Assembly: GCF_001695835.1 (NCBI RefSeq)
Contig: NZ_MBSO01000016.1
Location: 1-64,000, forward strand
Length of the DNA: 64,000 nt
From: Ensifer sp. LC11
GTDB lineage: Bacteria; Pseudomonadota; Alphaproteobacteria; Rhizobiales; Rhizobiaceae
Direction of reading: 5' to 3'
The notes below the pieces were generated by a model. It was not told the origin of the DNA. It did no database searches and saw only the letters and a program-made list of their open reading frames with translations. Positions within the stretch are counted from its first letter, which is position 1; each line of letters opens with the position of its first letter. A program made the translations under genes and the position numbers. Positions 8,027 to 16,218 of the stretch are shown piece by piece.

Positions 8027-8048
8027 CAACGGCAAGGATGGAGCCAAG

Positions 8049-9071
8049 GTGACCACACGACGCGTGACAGGTCTTAAGGATGTAGCCCGAGCCGCCGGCG
8101 TTTCCGTGACGACGGTTTCGCGCCTGCTGAACGGCTCGCTCGACCTTCCCTTCGAGACGAAGAAGCGGATCTCGGACGCCATCCACGACCTCAACTATCA
8201 ACCCAACCCGCACGCCCGCCGCCTCAGCCGTGGCCGTTCCGATACGATCGGTCTTGTCGTTCCGGATATTGCCAACCCCTTTTTCGCGACGCTCGTGGCC
8301 GCGGTCGAAGAAGAAGCGGATAGCCGCGGTCTTGCCGTTTCTCTCTACGCGACACTGAACCGGGCTGGCCGCGAGGTCGCCTATCTTCAGCTTATTGAGC
8401 GCAACCACGTAGATGGCCTGATCTTCGTCACCAACCACCCGGATGACGGGCAACTCGCCACGCTGATAAACCGCACCGGCAAAGTTGTGGTTGCAGACGA
8501 AGACGTGCCAGGCGCACGGGCTCCGAAGTTGTTCTGCGACAACGAGCTAGGCGGATATCTGGCGGGCAGGCATCTGGCTGAGTTCGGGCACACAAACGTG
8601 CTGTTCGTCGGCGGCCCGGAAGAGATGATCAGTTCACGTCGGCGTCTCAACGGGCTTGAACGGGCCCTGCGGGAGGCTTTTGGCGAAAGGTCCCGACTGG
8701 CGAAATACGCAGGCGATTATACCGTCGGTTTCGGTCGGCAGGCGGCCAAGCGCTTCATCGAAGAAAATCGTCCCGCGACTGCGATCTTCGCGAGCTCGGA
8801 CGAAATTGCCATCGGCATGATCGAGGTCTTCCGTGACCAAGGCGTATCGATCCCGGACGACGTCTCGGTCGTCGGCTTCGACGATGTCGGACCGCTCCAT
8901 CTTTTCGGTCCGCCGATGACTGCCATTCGCCAGCCGGTCCGCGCGATCGGCGAACGCGCCCTTTCTTTGCTTCTCGAAACAAACTGGCAGGACAAGCAGC
9001 TTGCCACCGAAGAGCTGCTGCCAGTCGAAATCGTCGTGCGGAAATCCGTTGCTCCGCCTGCGAAACGATAA
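8049..9071 (+). CDS. LacI-family regulator of the sugar-type ABC operon
   Basis: The 340-residue protein starts at a GTG preceded by GGAGCCAAG. Residues 8-30 are the LacI helix-turn-helix (LKDVARAAGVSVTTVSRLLN), followed by the hinge (YQPNPHARRLSRGRS) and a ribose-binding-protein-like effector domain. It is the first gene of a plus-strand operon with a complete monosaccharide ABC transporter, so the inducer is probably the transported compound or a derivative. Two tandem LacI-type operators lie just upstream. Confidence 0.93.
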   Translation: MTTRRVTGLKDVARAAGVSVTTVSRLLNGSLDLPFETKKRISDAIHDLNYQPNPHARRLSRGRSDTIGLVVPDIANPFFATLVAAVEEEADSRGLAVSLYATLNRAGREVAYLQLIERNHVDGLIFVTNHPDDGQLATLINRTGKVVVADEDVPGARAPKLFCDNELGGYLAGRHLAEFGHTNVLFVGGPEEMISSRRRLNGLERALREAFGERSRLAKYAGDYTVGFGRQAAKRFIEENRPATAIFASSDEIAIGMIEVFRDQGVSIPDDVSVVGFDDVGPLHLFGPPMTAIRQPVRAIGERALSLLLETNWQDKQLATEELLPVEIVVRKSVAPPAKR

Positions 9072-9105
9072 ATCACGCAATGGAGAACCAACAGAGGATA
9101 GGAAC

Positions 9106-10062
9106 ATGAACTGGACTTTGAAACGCAGGACTTTGATTGCCACACTTGGATTTACCGCATTGACCACCCTCGGCGCGGCGCTGTCGCCGGCTCTTGCCGC
9201 CGAGAAGACGTTCGCACTCGTACAGATCAATCAGCAGGCGCTTTTCTTCAACCAGATGAACGAAGGCGCGCAGAAAGCGGCCGATGCCGCCGGCGCGAAG
9301 CTCGTCATCTTCAACGCCAATAACGATCCGGCCGCGCAGAACAGCGCGATCGAGACCTATATCCAGCAAAAGGTCGATGGCATCGCGGTCGTTGCAATCG
9401 ACGTCAACGGCATCATGCCTGCGGTCAACCAGGCGGCCGAAGCCGGCATCCCCGTCGTTGCAATCGATGCGATCCTTCCGGAAGGCCCGCAGAAGGCGCA
9501 AATCGGCGTCGATAACGCCACTGCGGGTGCCGACATGGGCAAGTTCTTCCTCGACTACATCAAGGCCAACGCATCAGGCAAAGCCAAGATCGGTGTCGTC
9601 GGTGCGCTCAACTCCTTCATCCAGAACGTTCGCCAGGAGGGATTTGAAAAGACCATCAAGGACGTCGACGGCATCAGCGCGGCCGGCGTCGTCGATGGAC
9701 AGAACGTGCAGGACAACGCGCTTGCCGCAGCCGAGAACCTGATTACCGGCAATCCGGACCTGACCGCCATCTATGCGACCGGCGAACCGGCCCTGATGGG
9801 CGCCATCGCCGCTGTCGAAAGCCAGAGCAAGCAGGATAGCGTCAAGGTGTTTGGCTGGGACCTGACGGCCCAGGCGATCGCAGGCATTGATGCCGGCTAC
9901 GTCACCGCCGTGATCCAGCAGGATCCGGCTGCGATGGGCGCGGCTGCCGTCGACGCTTTGAAGAAGGTCTCTGACGGTGGCAGCGTCGAGAAGAGCATCG
10001 CCGTGCCGGTAACGATCGTCACCAAGGACAACGTCGAGCCATACCGGGCGATCTTCAAATGA
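9106..10062 (+). CDS. Periplasmic sugar-binding protein, RbsB/FrcB-like
   Basis: A 318-residue product with a signal peptide (basic MNWTLKRR, hydrophobic core, cleavage near ALAAEK) and the periplasmic binding protein 4 fold: FFNQMNEGAQKAADAAGAKL, then VVAIDAI and GWDLTAQAIAGI. Such proteins bind pentoses, hexoses or nucleoside-like sugars for an ABC importer. The ATG at 9106 is chosen because the signal peptide begins there and an AGGATAGGA ribosome site precedes it. The stop overlaps the start of the ATPase gene. Confidence 0.92.
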   Translation: MNWTLKRRTLIATLGFTALTTLGAALSPALAAEKTFALVQINQQALFFNQMNEGAQKAADAAGAKLVIFNANNDPAAQNSAIETYIQQKVDGIAVVAIDVNGIMPAVNQAAEAGIPVVAIDAILPEGPQKAQIGVDNATAGADMGKFFLDYIKANASGKAKIGVVGALNSFIQNVRQEGFEKTIKDVDGISAAGVVDGQNVQDNALAAAENLITGNPDLTAIYATGEPALMGAIAAVESQSKQDSVKVFGWDLTAQAIAGIDAGYVTAVIQQDPAAMGAAAVDALKKVSDGGSVEKSIAVPVTIVTKDNVEPYRAIFK

Positions 10063-10865
10063 TGACGACTGAAAGACAGCATCCTCCCGCTGTCGCTGGT
10101 GTCGGGGGGGCTTTGCCCTCCCGCACCGGTGCCAGTCCCCGCGTTTCCCTCAAGGGGATCGTCAAGACGTTTGGTTCGCACCAGGCACTGCGTGGGGTAG
10201 ACCTGGACATCTATCCTGGTGAATGCCTTGGCCTGGTCGGCGACAACGCCGCCGGCAAATCGACGCTGACCAAGATCATCTCGGGAACCTATATTCCAGA
10301 TGGCGGAACGATCACCCTGGAAGGTGAAGAGGTCCGCTTCTCGGGGCCCGCGGACGCCCGCAACCGCCAGATCGAAATGGTCTTCCAGGACCTGAGCCTC
10401 TGCGATCACATCGATGTGGTGGGCAATCTGTTTCTTGGTCGTGAAATCAGCAGGGGACCATTTCTCGATACGAAAACCATGCTGGCCGAAGCGCGCAAGA
10501 TGCTCGATGCGCTGGAGATCCGCATTCCGCGGCTCACCGGCAAGGTCGCCCAGCTCTCCGGCGGCCAGCGTCAGGCCATCGCGATTGCCCGCGCCGCTTC
10601 GTTCAACCCGAAAGTCCTGATCATGGACGAGCCTACCTCGGCGCTTGCCGTGGCGGAGGTCGAAGCCGTGCTCGCGCTTATCAACCGCGTCAAGGCCAAG
10701 GGGGTATCGGTCATCCTGATCACGCATCGCCTCCAGGACCTGTTCCGGGTCTGCGACCGCATTGCCGTCATGTATGAGGGCACCAAGGTCGCCGAGCGCG
10801 AAATCGGCAAGACCAACCTGGAAGACCTCGTCAAGCTGATCGTCGGGGAAGGAGCCAAGCAATGA
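10059..10865 (+). CDS. Sugar ABC transporter ATP-binding protein, FrcA-like
   Basis: The 268-residue protein has a single ATPase domain: Walker A GDNAAGKST at 61-69, signature LSGGQ at 166-170, Walker B VLIMDEPTSA at 186-195, and the switch His in LITHRL. Single-domain ATPases of this type (FrcA) form homodimers, unlike the double-domain RbsA. The first 28 residues (Pro/Gly-rich) are a short extension. It overlaps both the binding-protein and permease genes by four bases, indicating translational coupling. Confidence 0.92.
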   Translation: MMTTERQHPPAVAGVGGALPSRTGASPRVSLKGIVKTFGSHQALRGVDLDIYPGECLGLVGDNAAGKSTLTKIISGTYIPDGGTITLEGEEVRFSGPADARNRQIEMVFQDLSLCDHIDVVGNLFLGREISRGPFLDTKTMLAEARKMLDALEIRIPRLTGKVAQLSGGQRQAIAIARAASFNPKVLIMDEPTSALAVAEVEAVLALINRVKAKGVSVILITHRLQDLFRVCDRIAVMYEGTKVAEREIGKTNLEDLVKLIVGEGAKQ

Positions 10866-11863
10866 CGGCCTATACCGAACGCGCAAAAGGCTCGCCGGCG
10901 GCAGACTTCCTGTCGGAAAATGCACAGGTTCTGTCGATCGCCTTCTTCTTCCTGGCCTGTGTCGTCTTCTTCGCGGCCACGACCGACACGTTCATGACGC
11001 TCGGCAATATCCTGAACGTCATCCGCCAGGCAGCCCCAATCCTCATCGTCGCGGTTGCCATGACACTTGTGATCATCACCGGCGGCATCGATCTCTCGGT
11101 CGGCTCGCAGGTCGCACTGGTCAATGCTGTCGCGGCGATCGTTTTGGCGATGGGCTATCCCTGGCCTGTCGTCGTCGTCGCGATGCTCTTTTTCGGCGCC
11201 TTCCTCGGCTTCGTGCAGGGATGGTTCACAGCCTACCAGGGCATTCCGGCGTTCATCGTCACGCTTGCCGGCCTGTCCATCCTGCGCGGGCTCGCGCTCT
11301 ATCTGACGCAGGGCTATTCGATCCCGATCAAGGACGCCCCGGGATTTTTTGCGCTTGGCCGCGGTGAATTGTTCGGTGTTCCCATGCCGGCCCTGATCGC
11401 TGTTGCGGTCGCGGTGCTCGGCTATGTCGTCATATCCTCGACCAAGTACGGCCGCCAGGTCGTCGCCGTCGGCTCCAACATGGAAGCCGCCCGCCGCGTT
11501 GGCATGCCGGCAAGATGGGTGATCGCTTCGGTCTACATGATCGCAGGCGTGGCCTGCGCGCTCGCCGGCCTGCTGATCGCCGCGCGTCTCGGTTCCGGTT
11601 CGTCGAATGCGGCAGTCGGCTTCGAGCTACAGGTCATCGCCGCGGTGGTGCTTGGCGGAACGTCGCTGATGGGCGGCCGCGGCACGATCCTCGGCACCGT
11701 GCTTGGCACCATGACGATCGCGGTGATCGGCAACGGCCTGATCCTGATGCATATCTCGCCGTTCTTCACGCAGATCGTTACCGGCGCGATCATTCTCGTC
11801 GCGATCTGGCTCAACACCCGGATCTTCACCGCCAACTTTCGCCTCGGCGGCAAGAAGAGATAG
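10862..11863 (+). CDS. Sugar ABC transporter permease, RbsC/FrcC-like
   Basis: A 333-residue membrane protein of the BPD_transp_2 family, with 8-10 hydrophobic helices and the family motif ITGGIDLSVGS, plus the cytoplasmic coupling region GSNMEAARRVGMPAR and the glycine-rich GGTSLMGGRGTI. It would form a homodimeric channel with the preceding ATPase and binding protein. The start overlaps the stop of the ATPase gene (ATGA). Confidence 0.92.
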   Translation: MTAYTERAKGSPAADFLSENAQVLSIAFFFLACVVFFAATTDTFMTLGNILNVIRQAAPILIVAVAMTLVIITGGIDLSVGSQVALVNAVAAIVLAMGYPWPVVVVAMLFFGAFLGFVQGWFTAYQGIPAFIVTLAGLSILRGLALYLTQGYSIPIKDAPGFFALGRGELFGVPMPALIAVAVAVLGYVVISSTKYGRQVVAVGSNMEAARRVGMPARWVIASVYMIAGVACALAGLLIAARLGSGSSNAAVGFELQVIAAVVLGGTSLMGGRGTILGTVLGTMTIAVIGNGLILMHISPFFTQIVTGAIILVAIWLNTRIFTANFRLGGKKR

Positions 11864-11868
11864 CCGTC

Positions 11869-12936
11869 ATGACCCAGGAACTGTCTGAAGCGCACGTGCG
11901 ATCCGGCAAGGTGATGACGGTCAACGGGGCGATCGACGCGGATCTGCTTGGCATCACGCTGATGCACGAGCACATCCTCAACGATTGCCGCTGCTGGTGG
12001 AACGCGCCGCAAACCAAGGAGCGTCAGTATCTCGCCGAAGGTTTTGTCTGCATGGAAATCCTCGGCGAGCTCCGCCAGGATCCCTTCGTCAACGAGCACA
12101 ACATCACGCTGGACGACGAACCGCTGGCAATTGCCGAGTTGAAAGCCTTCGTCGCCGAAGGGGGACGCACGGTCGTCGAGCCCACCTGCAAGGGTATCGG
12201 GAGAAATCCGCTCGCGCTGCGACGGATTTCCGGGGCGACCGGCCTCAACATCGTGATGGGTGCGGGATACTACCTCGCCTCCTCCCACCCGGCCGAGGTC
12301 GCAGGGATGAGCGTCGACCAGATTGCCGACGGCATCGTCCGCGAGGCTGTTGAAGGTGCCGACGGCACGGACGTGAAAATCGGCCTGATCGGGGAGATCG
12401 GCGTCTCCTCGGATTTCACTGCGGCGGAGGAAAAGTCGCTGCGTGGGGCCGCACGGGCGCAGGTTCGGACCGGCTTGCCGCTTATGGTGCATCTGCCCGG
12501 TTGGTTCCGGCTCGGCCACCGTGTGCTCGACGTCGTCGCCGAGGAGGGCGCGGATCTCCGCCACACCGTGCTTTGCCACATGAACCCGTCGCACGACGAC
12601 TTCGCCTACCAAAGCGAACTCGCCGCACGCGGGGCGTTCATCGAGTACGACATGATCGGCATGGACTTCTTCTACGCCGATCAACAGGTGCAATGCCCGA
12701 GCGACGAAGAGGCTGCGCGGGCGATCGCACGGCTGGTGGACGCCGGTCACATCGACCGCATCCTGCTTTCGCACGACGTGTTCCTGAAGATGATGCTCAG
12801 CCACTATGGAGGCAACGGCTATGCCTATGTCCTGCGCCATTTCCTGCCGCGCCTCAAACGACACGGACTGAACGACGCTGCGCTCGACCGCATGATGCGG
12901 GGCAATCCCCGCTCGGTATTCCAAACCGGGGCCTGA
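11869..12936 (+). CDS. Phosphotriesterase-family metal hydrolase (Php-like)
   Basis: The 355-residue protein has the amidohydrolase TIM-barrel pattern: MHEH near residue 33, a Glu in GLIGEIG where true phosphotriesterase has the carboxylated Lys, VHLPG, CHMNPSHDD, and LLSHDVF with the final metal Asp. The Glu at the bridging position is typical of the Php subgroup, many of which are lactonases or esterases rather than pesticide hydrolases. The ATG at 11869 follows the permease stop by five bases; longer in-frame extensions overlap the permease and are rejected. Probably acts on the imported compound or its phosphorylated lactone. Confidence 0.88.
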   Translation: MTQELSEAHVRSGKVMTVNGAIDADLLGITLMHEHILNDCRCWWNAPQTKERQYLAEGFVCMEILGELRQDPFVNEHNITLDDEPLAIAELKAFVAEGGRTVVEPTCKGIGRNPLALRRISGATGLNIVMGAGYYLASSHPAEVAGMSVDQIADGIVREAVEGADGTDVKIGLIGEIGVSSDFTAAEEKSLRGAARAQVRTGLPLMVHLPGWFRLGHRVLDVVAEEGADLRHTVLCHMNPSHDDFAYQSELAARGAFIEYDMIGMDFFYADQQVQCPSDEEAARAIARLVDAGHIDRILLSHDVFLKMMLSHYGGNGYAYVLRHFLPRLKRHGLNDAALDRMMRGNPRSVFQTGA

Positions 12937-12976
12937 CATCCGGCTCTCAACGCAATTTTAGACCTACGGATAGACC

Positions 12977-13744
12977 ATGACCAAGAAAGTACTCCTCGTC
13001 GGCGAGAGCTGGGTAAGCTCCGCCACCCACTACAAGGGTTTCGACCAGTTCGGCAGCGTGACCTTCCACCTCGGCGCGGAACCGCTCGTCAAGGTGCTGA
13101 AGGACAGCGAGTTCGAGCTGACCTACGTGACAGCGCACGATGCCGTGGACCAGTTCCCCTACGAGATGGCGGGCCTCGACCAATACGACGCGATCATCCT
13201 TTCGGATATCGGCGCCAACTCGCTGTTGCTGCCGCCGGCAGTCTGGCTGCACTCGCGCACCGTTCCGAACCGTCTGAAGCTGATCAAGGCCTGGGTGGAA
13301 AAGGGCGGTGCACTGCTGATGGTCGGCGGCTACTTCTCCTTCCAGGGCATCGACGGCAAGGCACGCTGGCGCCGCACGGCGGTCGAAGACACGCTTCCGG
13401 TCACCTGCCTGCCCTATGACGACCGCGTCGAAATCCCGGAGGGTGCGGTTGCCGACGTCGTCAAGCCCGACCATCCGACCATGGCGGGCCTTTCCGGCAA
13501 TTGGCCGCTGCTTCTCGGCGTCAACGAAGTGGAGGTTCGCCCAGGGGCCGAGGTCGTCGCCAGGCTTCCGGCAGACCAGGGCGGACACCCGCTGCTCGTC
13601 CTCGGCAGCTTTGGAAAGGGCCGCACCGCCGCCTGGACGTCCGATATCGGGCCCCACTGGCTGTCGCCGGCATTCTGCGAATGGGAGGGCTACGGCCGCC
13701 TTTGGAAGAACATCCTCGGCTGGATGACGGAGGCCAAGCACTGA
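12977..13744 (+). CDS. Glutamine-amidotransferase-like cytoplasmic protein
   Basis: A 255-residue protein resembling the class I amidotransferase-like/ThuA superfamily of flavodoxin-like proteins: MTKKVLLVGESWVS at the start, YDAIILSDIGAN and KGGALLMVGGYFSFQG in the middle, and GSFGKGRTAAWTSDIGPHW near the end. There is no evident nucleophilic Cys in an elbow, so amidotransferase activity is doubtful. It is the last plus-strand gene before the convergent ribokinase gene and probably belongs to the ABC operon. Its role is unknown. Confidence 0.75.
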   Translation: MTKKVLLVGESWVSSATHYKGFDQFGSVTFHLGAEPLVKVLKDSEFELTYVTAHDAVDQFPYEMAGLDQYDAIILSDIGANSLLLPPAVWLHSRTVPNRLKLIKAWVEKGGALLMVGGYFSFQGIDGKARWRRTAVEDTLPVTCLPYDDRVEIPEGAVADVVKPDHPTMAGLSGNWPLLLGVNEVEVRPGAEVVARLPADQGGHPLLVLGSFGKGRTAAWTSDIGPHWLSPAFCEWEGYGRLWKNILGWMTEAKH

Positions 13745-13774
13745 CGACGAGAAAGAGCGCGCTGTGCCGAAAGC

Positions 13775-14674
13775 TCAGCGAGCTGCCAGAATGGTTGTCA
13801 GCTGCGCGTTCGACGGGAACGCCGAACGGGTGCCCGGGCGGCTGACGGTGATGGCGGCGGCCCGCGTTGCATGTTCGATTGCGGTGCGATCGAGACGGCT
13901 GCCTCGAAGAGCAGCGGATGCCAGCGCCACCGCCATGAACGTGTCGCCCGCCCCCGTCGTATCGACAACGTCGCATTCGACGGCCGCAACACGGACACTG
14001 CCCTCGGCGGTGACGAGCATGGCTCCGTCGCCGCCGAAGGTCAGAACGACTTCGCGAACGCCGGCCGCAAGCAGCTTGCGGGCAGCCTCATCGCCGCTTG
14101 TGCCGGTCAATGCCTGCGCCTCGCCTTCATTGAGGAAGGCGATGTCGGTCAAGGGCCACAGGTTACCGAAATAGGGACGCAAGGGAGACGGATTGAAAGC
14201 GGTGATCATGCGGCGGGCACGGGCGGCCTCAAGGACGCCCCGTGTCGTCTCGTCCGACAGGTTTCCCTGGAGCACGGCAAGGTCACCGGGAGCCGCGTTG
14301 GCCAAGGGCGCGATGGCATCGGCAAGCGTGAGGTTCTGGGCGGAATCGGTGGTCGTGATGTTGACGTTTTCGCCATCCGGCGTGGTCAGCACGATCGAGA
14401 AGTCGGTGGACTTCCCGAGGATCGGCACGAGCCGGCTGACAAGCGGTTCGCTTGCCAGATGCTGGCGGATCATGTCGGCGCGAAAGCCATCGCCGAAGGC
14501 GGCGACGAGGCTCGTCGGCAGGCCCGTGCGGGCCATGACGACCGCCTGGTTCGCGCCCTTGCCACCAAGGTCCCGCGACCGCTGACTGCCGTGAATAGAG
14601 GCACCCGCGGCCGGCATTTCCGACACGGCGATGGTCTCGTCCACCGTCACATTACCGATTACGTAAGCGTGCAT
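13775..14674 (-). CDS. PfkB-family carbohydrate kinase, ribokinase-like
   Basis: The 299-residue protein has both PfkB signatures: DLGGKGANQAVVMARTG near residue 40, and DVVDTTGAGDTFMAVALASA, containing the catalytic Asp. It would phosphorylate the sugar delivered by the adjacent transporter. The ATG at 14674 is favoured by a GAAGG site and by alignment of HAYVIGNVTVDE with ribokinase N-termini. The start lies only 25 bases from that of the plus-strand btpA-like gene, so each promoter must lie inside the other gene or transcripts overlap. Confidence 0.9.
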   Translation of the reverse strand: MHAYVIGNVTVDETIAVSEMPAAGASIHGSQRSRDLGGKGANQAVVMARTGLPTSLVAAFGDGFRADMIRQHLASEPLVSRLVPILGKSTDFSIVLTTPDGENVNITTTDSAQNLTLADAIAPLANAAPGDLAVLQGNLSDETTRGVLEAARARRMITAFNPSPLRPYFGNLWPLTDIAFLNEGEAQALTGTSGDEAARKLLAAGVREVVLTFGGDGAMLVTAEGSVRVAAVECDVVDTTGAGDTFMAVALASAALRGSRLDRTAIEHATRAAAITVSRPGTRSAFPSNAQLTTILAAR

Positions 14675-14699
14675 GAACATACCTTCGAAAGGGACAGAA

Positions 14700-15542
14700 A
14701 TGCAGGAAATATCCGACAAGTCATCAAGCGCCATAAGGGAAATATTCGGGACTGACAAGGTTCTGATCGGCATGATCCATTGCCCCGCCTTCCCGGGTGC
14801 GCCGCGCTATCGGGGCGCCGATATGTCTGTTATCTACGACGCCTGCATGCGTGATGCCGAAGCGCTGATCGAAGGTGGGCTGCATGGTCTGATGATCGAA
14901 AACCATGGCGACGTGCCCTTCTCCAAGCCGGAGGATATCGGCCACGAAACGGCAGCCTTCATGTCGGTCGTCACCGACAGGATCGCGCGGGCCACGGGTG
15001 TGCCGCTCGGCATCAACGTGCTTGCCAATGCGCCGATCCCGGCCTTTGCCATTGCCATGGCCGGCGGCGCCAAGTTCATTCGCGTCAACCAGTGGGCCAA
15101 TGCCTATGTCGCCAATGAAGGCTTCATGGAAGGCCGGGCAGCAGAAGCGATGCGGTATCGCTCCTTGCTGCGCGCCGAGCACATCAAGGTCTTCGCCGAC
15201 AGCCATGTGAAGCATGGTGCTCACGCAATCGTTGCCGATCGATCGATCCAGGAATTGACACGCGACCTCGCCTTTTTCGACGCCGATGGCGTGATTGCCA
15301 CGGGCCAGCGCACCGGCAACACCGCGACCATCGAAGAGATCGAGGAGATCGGCTCGGCCACACACCTGCCGCTTCTGGTCGGCTCGGGCGTGACCAAGGA
15401 CAACATCGTCGAAATCCTCAAGCGTACCAACGGGGTGATCGTGGCCTCGTCGCTGAAGCAAGACGGCGTGTGGTGGAACCCGGTCGATATCGAGCGCGTC
15501 AAAGCCTTCCGCGCCGCCGCCGCCCCCGCATTGGAGGCATGA
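14700..15542 (+). CDS. BtpA/SgcQ-family TIM-barrel protein
   Basis: A 280-residue protein of the BtpA family: VLIGMIHCPAFPGAPRY, GLMIENHGDVPF, FIRVNQWANAYVANEG, and the terminal LVGSGVTKDNI phosphate-binding-like loop. BtpA was described as a photosystem I assembly factor in cyanobacteria, but most bacterial members sit in sugar or nucleoside operons (SgcQ) and probably act in metabolism. GAAAGGGA precedes the ATG at 14700. The stop overlaps the start of the TenA-like gene. Confidence 0.88.
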   Translation: MQEISDKSSSAIREIFGTDKVLIGMIHCPAFPGAPRYRGADMSVIYDACMRDAEALIEGGLHGLMIENHGDVPFSKPEDIGHETAAFMSVVTDRIARATGVPLGINVLANAPIPAFAIAMAGGAKFIRVNQWANAYVANEGFMEGRAAEAMRYRSLLRAEHIKVFADSHVKHGAHAIVADRSIQELTRDLAFFDADGVIATGQRTGNTATIEEIEEIGSATHLPLLVGSGVTKDNIVEILKRTNGVIVASSLKQDGVWWNPVDIERVKAFRAAAAPALEA

Positions 15543-16192
15543 CGATGCCGACGGAAACGCTCTCGCAACAGATTCTTCGAGAAAACGCGGCCGTCTTCGC
15601 AGCGATGGTGAACCATCGCTTCGTCGAGGACATCGTGCTGGAGCGCCTCTCCCCTGCGGTTTTCGAGCGCTATCTGGTCTATGAGGGCGCCTTCGTCGAC
15701 ACTGCCATCTCGATCTTCGCCTTCGCGACGGCGAAGGCCGAGACCATCGAGCAGAAGCGCTGGCTGATCGCGGTTCTCGATGCGCTCGCCAACCAACAGA
15801 TCGCCTATTTCGAGAGGGTATTTGCCGAGCGCGGCATCGATGCCAGCGCCTACGATGTCGACCGTCCCGAGGTCGAAGCCTTCCGGACAGGCATGCTGGA
15901 GATCGCCCGCGACGGCGGTTTCCTCGATACGGTCGCCGCCATGTTCGCCGCCGAATGGATGTACTGGACCTGGTCGAAAAGAGCCGCGGGCTCAAACATC
16001 TCCGACCCGCATCTGAACGAATGGGTCGAAATGCATGCTCATGATGATTTCGCGGCTCAGGCGACCTGGCTCCGGCAACAACTCGACGCCGCCGGTAAAA
16101 CGCTCGACGCTTCCGAGCGCAACCGCCTCAGTGCCATCTTCGGGCGCGCACAAGAACTCGAGATCGCCTTTCACGATGCAGCCTATCGCTGA
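15539..16192 (+). CDS. TenA-family protein lacking the usual catalytic Cys
   Basis: The 217-residue all-helical protein matches the TenA/thiaminase II family (VNHRFVEDIVLERLSPAVFE, then RYLVYEGAFVD, and the C-terminal FHDAAYR). Classical TenA has Cys in a PCxWxY motif; here the aligned segment reads FAAEWMYWTW, with no Cys. It may thus be a TenA_E-like variant or have another reaction. TenA enzymes hydrolyse aminopyrimidines in thiamine salvage. ATGA overlap with btpA and the following M20 amidase suggest a shared pathway. Confidence 0.82.
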   Translation: MTMPTETLSQQILRENAAVFAAMVNHRFVEDIVLERLSPAVFERYLVYEGAFVDTAISIFAFATAKAETIEQKRWLIAVLDALANQQIAYFERVFAERGIDASAYDVDRPEVEAFRTGMLEIARDGGFLDTVAAMFAAEWMYWTWSKRAAGSNISDPHLNEWVEMHAHDDFAAQATWLRQQLDAAGKTLDASERNRLSAIFGRAQELEIAFHDAAYR

Positions 16193-16218
16193 TCGAGACG
16201 ACCTGATTGGAGCCGACC

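Noticed and set aside
11515-11868. N-terminal extension of the phosphotriesterase-like protein
   Set aside because: It overlaps the permease gene in another frame and is Arg/His-rich; the ATG at 11869 gives the normal family length.
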